A stretch of 64,000 nt of DNA from Photobacterium profundum SS9. GTDB lineage: Bacteria; Pseudomonadota; Gammaproteobacteria; Enterobacterales; Vibrionaceae. A program made the translations under genes and the position numbers. How positions within the stretch are numbered: the stretch's first letter is position 1; each line of letters starts with the position of its first letter. Positions 61,525-64,000 of this stretch are shown piece by piece. The DNA is taken from contig NC_006370.1 of the NCBI RefSeq assembly GCF_000196255.1, positions 1,642,187-1,706,186 of the forward strand, in the 5' to 3' direction. The notes beneath the pieces were generated by a model, which had not been told where the DNA came from, ran no database searches, and was given only the letters and a program-made list of their open reading frames with translations.

Positions 61525-61853
61525 TGCCTATCCTTGATTGATCAATGTTTGTTTTTATGTCCCAATTGTAACGAGATGATTGTGATAAAGAAAACGATTC
61601 TTTATCAGAATGATTCATTCACCCTGAATCTACTTATTTTTTGTAGCTTTTATAATGGATAAACTTGCAGGAAGTCACATTTCATAGACTCTGATGATTC
61701 AACAATGTGACACATTCTAAATGGGTCTAATACCCTAGGTGCGCATTATGTTTGCTTTATGGTAAATAGAAATAAAGTTGACATATACATAACCTCAATA
61801 ATCGCAATGGATAACATAAGCCCTTGTAATTATTGATAAGGTTCACAAAAGTC
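61525..61853. other. Gap at the edge of the accessory region
   Basis: About 330 AT-rich bases with no gene or known motif. It separates the exported helical protein from the phage-type gene and may hold both promoters. Confidence 0.35.
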
Positions 61854-62225
61854 ATGGTGTCTACGAAACTCACAGGTAACTACATTTTTCGTAAATTTGA
61901 GTGCGGTTTAAGTAAGAATGAAACCAGCGAATTATGTTTTAAAAGTGTGAGAACCATCACGCGGTGGGATGGAGGTCAAGAGATACCACCAGAATGTAAA
62001 CGGTTAATGAGAATGTATACAGGAAGAGAAGTTGGAATAAGCGAAAGCTGGATAGGATGGAGAATTGCGAAAGAAAACTTAATCTCACCAAATGGGTTAA
62101 ATATATCTTCTAATAAAGTATTAACAGGTACCGCGATATTAGAGATAGGCGCAGAACCGGATAGTAAGAACCTATCTCTAATCATGAAAACAGCAAGAAT
62201 GCTAAGAAATACACTAAAGAGCTAA
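61854..62225 (+). CDS. Phage-type small protein, DUF3653-like
   Basis: A 123-residue protein whose SVRTITRWDGGQEIPPECKR stretch looks like the recognition part of a short helix-turn-helix region, followed by a GWRIAKENLISPNG segment. This layout recalls DUF3653 proteins of vibrio phages and islands, but the match is by eye. ATG 61854 is preferred to an upstream TTG; the ribosome site is weak. It is transcribed away from the neighbouring minus-strand genes, which suits a regulator of a small island. Confidence 0.5.
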   Translation: MVSTKLTGNYIFRKFECGLSKNETSELCFKSVRTITRWDGGQEIPPECKRLMRMYTGREVGISESWIGWRIAKENLISPNGLNISSNKVLTGTAILEIGAEPDSKNLSLIMKTARMLRNTLKS

Positions 62226-62365
62226 CAACCTATAAAGATTACGATAGCAGCCTTGAAGCAAAGGCTGTTAGCGCATATAAATCATTTAATTAGTAAGGAT
62301 ACGAATATCTTAATTGTTTAATGCGATTTTTTAGTCAACTGTTTGATGTGAGTTTGAGATACTTA

Positions 62366-62908
62366 TTATATGGCTTCTTCGACTCTATCAACATTAATAA
62401 TATTCTTAAGGTCATTTTCATATATTCTTTCTATAAGCACTGGAATTATCTCTAACTCTAAAGCCCTGCAGACAGCCAGCCTATGGTTACCACCTATAAT
62501 CGTTATTGCATTTAAGCTTTTATGTGGCTGAATATGAGCAGGAGTCATCTGTTTGTTTTCAACACAGTATGCAATAACTTTCGCCACTTTGTCTTTACAT
62601 CCTATGCTCCAAATTTCTTCTTTTTTTCGAATAGAATGGCCGTATAAAGCATTATCCAATTCATGCATTTTTACCCAAGCTATTAATAAAGGTTCTTTAT
62701 ATGCTAACGAGAAGTCATCTTGGGAAATACCATCATCGGAAAAATGTTGTGCACTTGCCGTAAGATCCCAGCTCATTTCAAAATTAGGCCAATCTTTTAC
62801 AGGTAGTTCTATGTATTTTTTTGACAACTCTCTCATTATATATCTTTCGTTCGAACAGCCAGCTGTACTGGCAAGTAATTCTTCTCGCGTGTATAAATCT
62901 GATTCCAT
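62366..62908 (-). CDS. Orphan ParB/sulfiredoxin-fold domain protein
   Basis: A 180-residue protein. Near the C-terminus AITIIGGNHRLAVCRALELEIIPVLIE matches the ParB-like nuclease/CTPase box (GxHRxxA followed by IPV). The ParB DNA-binding helix-turn-helix is missing and no parA is nearby, so a partition role is unlikely. Similar stand-alone domains occur in mobile islands with unknown roles. ATG 62908 follows AGGTG; the frame begins with TTG at 62917. The segment ahead of the box shows no known domain. Confidence 0.55.
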   Translation of the reverse strand: MESDLYTREELLASTAGCSNERYIMRELSKKYIELPVKDWPNFEMSWDLTASAQHFSDDGISQDDFSLAYKEPLLIAWVKMHELDNALYGHSIRKKEEIWSIGCKDKVAKVIAYCVENKQMTPAHIQPHKSLNAITIIGGNHRLAVCRALELEIIPVLIERIYENDLKNIINVDRVEEAI

Positions 62909-62979
62909 CTTCAACACCTAAAATCTGAAACTAAATTAAACCAGTAATACCAATGCAATAAATTATATTGGTACTTTAC

Positions 62980-63669
62980 TTAAGTAACCTTTTGGGTTTG
63001 ACGAATATTATTAAAAGTTTGTTCTACTAATTGCACCATTTCAGGCATACCTGATGCGTACATACCTTGAAGAATAGAAATGGCATTAGCTGCCGGGTTT
63101 TCCATTACCCAGCGAACATCATTAAATGTATCGTGGTTAAAACTAACTGGTCCTATGCCACGAAACTTCATAATAGTTCCATTAAATTTACATCCTACGA
63201 ATTGCTTACCATCTAATTCAACAATTTCTGCTCCGAAGACTTTATTTACAACCTGTTCTAATTCTGCACCTTCGGCGATTAGCATTACACCGTTGTCTTC
63301 CCATTTAGCTAACTCTAATACAAGGTTTGCTTTATCTTTACGTATATCATTAAGCATTACCTCTACAGCACTAGTATGTGACTTTGACTCACTAAGACTA
63401 CTTTCAAGTTGCTTGTGTTTATCTATTAACTCTTGAAGGTCTTGTATAGCTTTCTCATGCTCAGGTGTTTTCGTTTTTCTAAACCAATACAACGATAATG
63501 TAATTGGAATTAAAACGAGAGCTAACATAGCCCACAATGGCGTAACAAACGTTAAATTTAAATATGAAATAATTTCAACCATACCTGAAACTTCCAGTAC
63601 AACAGCAGCAACAACGGATGCCAATACACTAAAGCCAAATTCTTTTTGTTTCATAAATTTCTCGAACAA
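62980..63669 (-). CDS. Membrane and coiled-coil protein of unknown function
   Basis: A 229-residue protein with two N-terminal hydrophobic helices (~13-35 and 42-62), then a coiled coil (~75-125), then a compact C-terminal domain of about 100 residues (GKQFVGCKFNGTIMKFRG). The C-terminal part could be a small sensor or effector domain, but I recognise no family. It stands between the ParB-like gene and a cut gene on the same strand. Confidence 0.6.
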   Translation of the reverse strand: MFEKFMKQKEFGFSVLASVVAAVVLEVSGMVEIISYLNLTFVTPLWAMLALVLIPITLSLYWFRKTKTPEHEKAIQDLQELIDKHKQLESSLSESKSHTSAVEVMLNDIRKDKANLVLELAKWEDNGVMLIAEGAELEQVVNKVFGAEIVELDGKQFVGCKFNGTIMKFRGIGPVSFNHDTFNDVRWVMENPAANAISILQGMYASGMPEMVQLVEQTFNNIRQTQKVT

Positions 63670-63867
63670 ATTTCTTTAATTAAAGAGCTCTAACATTGTG
63701 TGTATCACAAATACTTAAAGCACAACCATTTTAAAACTGACGTAACAGGGTGCTAGCGTATACCAAATCTTTCCCCCCGAATTACTAGACGGGGTAGTGT
63801 CATCAAAACCGAGCTTCTTACAAAAAAATGCCGAGAGTAAGGCATCATCTTAATTATTAGCCCTAAC

Positions 63868-64000
63868 CTATTGTTTACCCATTTTTTTAAATAAGTCTGG
63901 AATTGTAGATATAATATTACGAGTTAACTCTGATTCAGACTTCGCCTTTTCAAGCTCAACAGTCGTTTGACCTTTTTCAAGAACAAAATTACGTTCTGTT
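63868..64000 (-). CDS. C-terminal end of a gene cut by the right window edge
   Basis: A minus-strand frame open to the right edge reads 43 residues rich in Glu, Lys and Thr (VELEKAKSESELTRN ...) and ends FKKMGKQ at a TAG (63868-63870). It should belong to a coiled-coil protein that begins outside the window. Nothing more can be said. Confidence 0.5.
   Translation of the reverse strand, partial: TERNFVLEKGQTTVELEKAKSESELTRNIISTIPDLFKKMGKQ

Noticed and set aside
62366..62908. Plasmid or chromosome partition locus
   Set aside because: There is a ParB-like box but no ParA gene, no ParB helix-turn-helix and no parS-like repeats in view.

Overview
The window reads as a chromosome segment of a marine gammaproteobacterium of the Vibrionaceae, most likely a Photobacterium close to P. 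profundum. The signs are an omega-3 polyunsaturated fatty acid (Pfa) synthase with five tandem acyl carrier domains, an oleABCD long-chain olefin operon, two trimethylamine N-oxide (TMAO) respiration systems, the long vibrio-type PurC, a PanP-type decarboxylase, and DUF3080 and DUF2860 proteins. No rRNA, tRNA or CRISPR array was seen. The species assignment is inference from gene content.

Bases 1-16.3 kb are a lipid block. pfaB (cut by the left edge) and pfaA lie on the minus strand. They are followed by about 1 kb without a convincing gene, a 4HBT thioesterase of the Orf6/YbgC kind, and then the plus-strand oleA-oleB-oleC-oleD operon. The Pfa synthase builds polyenoic acyl chains, the thioesterase can release acyl groups, and the Ole enzymes condense two acyl groups head to head and convert the product to an olefin.

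Bases 16.3-24.2 kb hold a chemoreceptor, a torECA operon for TMAO respiration with a tandem pair of TorR-box-like decamers upstream, and purC with a PurR operator. Bases 24.6-45.2 kb are mostly ordinary chromosome: a UvrD/Rep-like helicase, a LysR regulator, a secreted amidohydrolase, a frameshifted di-heme cytochrome c peroxidase, a YdjM-like membrane protein, a polar amino acid ABC transporter, a DUF445 protein, a dicarboxylate-type symporter, glutathione-dependent formaldehyde dehydrogenase, a YjeH-type exporter with a divergent Lrp/AsnC regulator, and a dnaK plus hsp20 stress pair without dnaJ or grpE.

Bases 45.5-50.4 kb are a scar of mobile DNA. There is a 61-bp inverted-repeat element, then an IS4-family element that truncates a membrane sensor gene and is itself interrupted by an IS66-family element with an exact 8-bp target duplication. 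Both transposase genes are broken. Bases 51.8-57.4 kb carry the second TMAO system: torC-torA, torD behind its own putative operator, and divergent torR. Then come panP and a DUF2860 outer membrane protein. From about 61.8 kb to the right edge there are small, poorly known genes that look like an accessory island: a phage-type DUF3653-like protein, an orphan ParB-like protein and a membrane/coiled-coil protein.

Two intergenic copies of a TATACCCAA-ended repeat (11.1 kb and 60.8 kb) mark a dispersed short repeat family.
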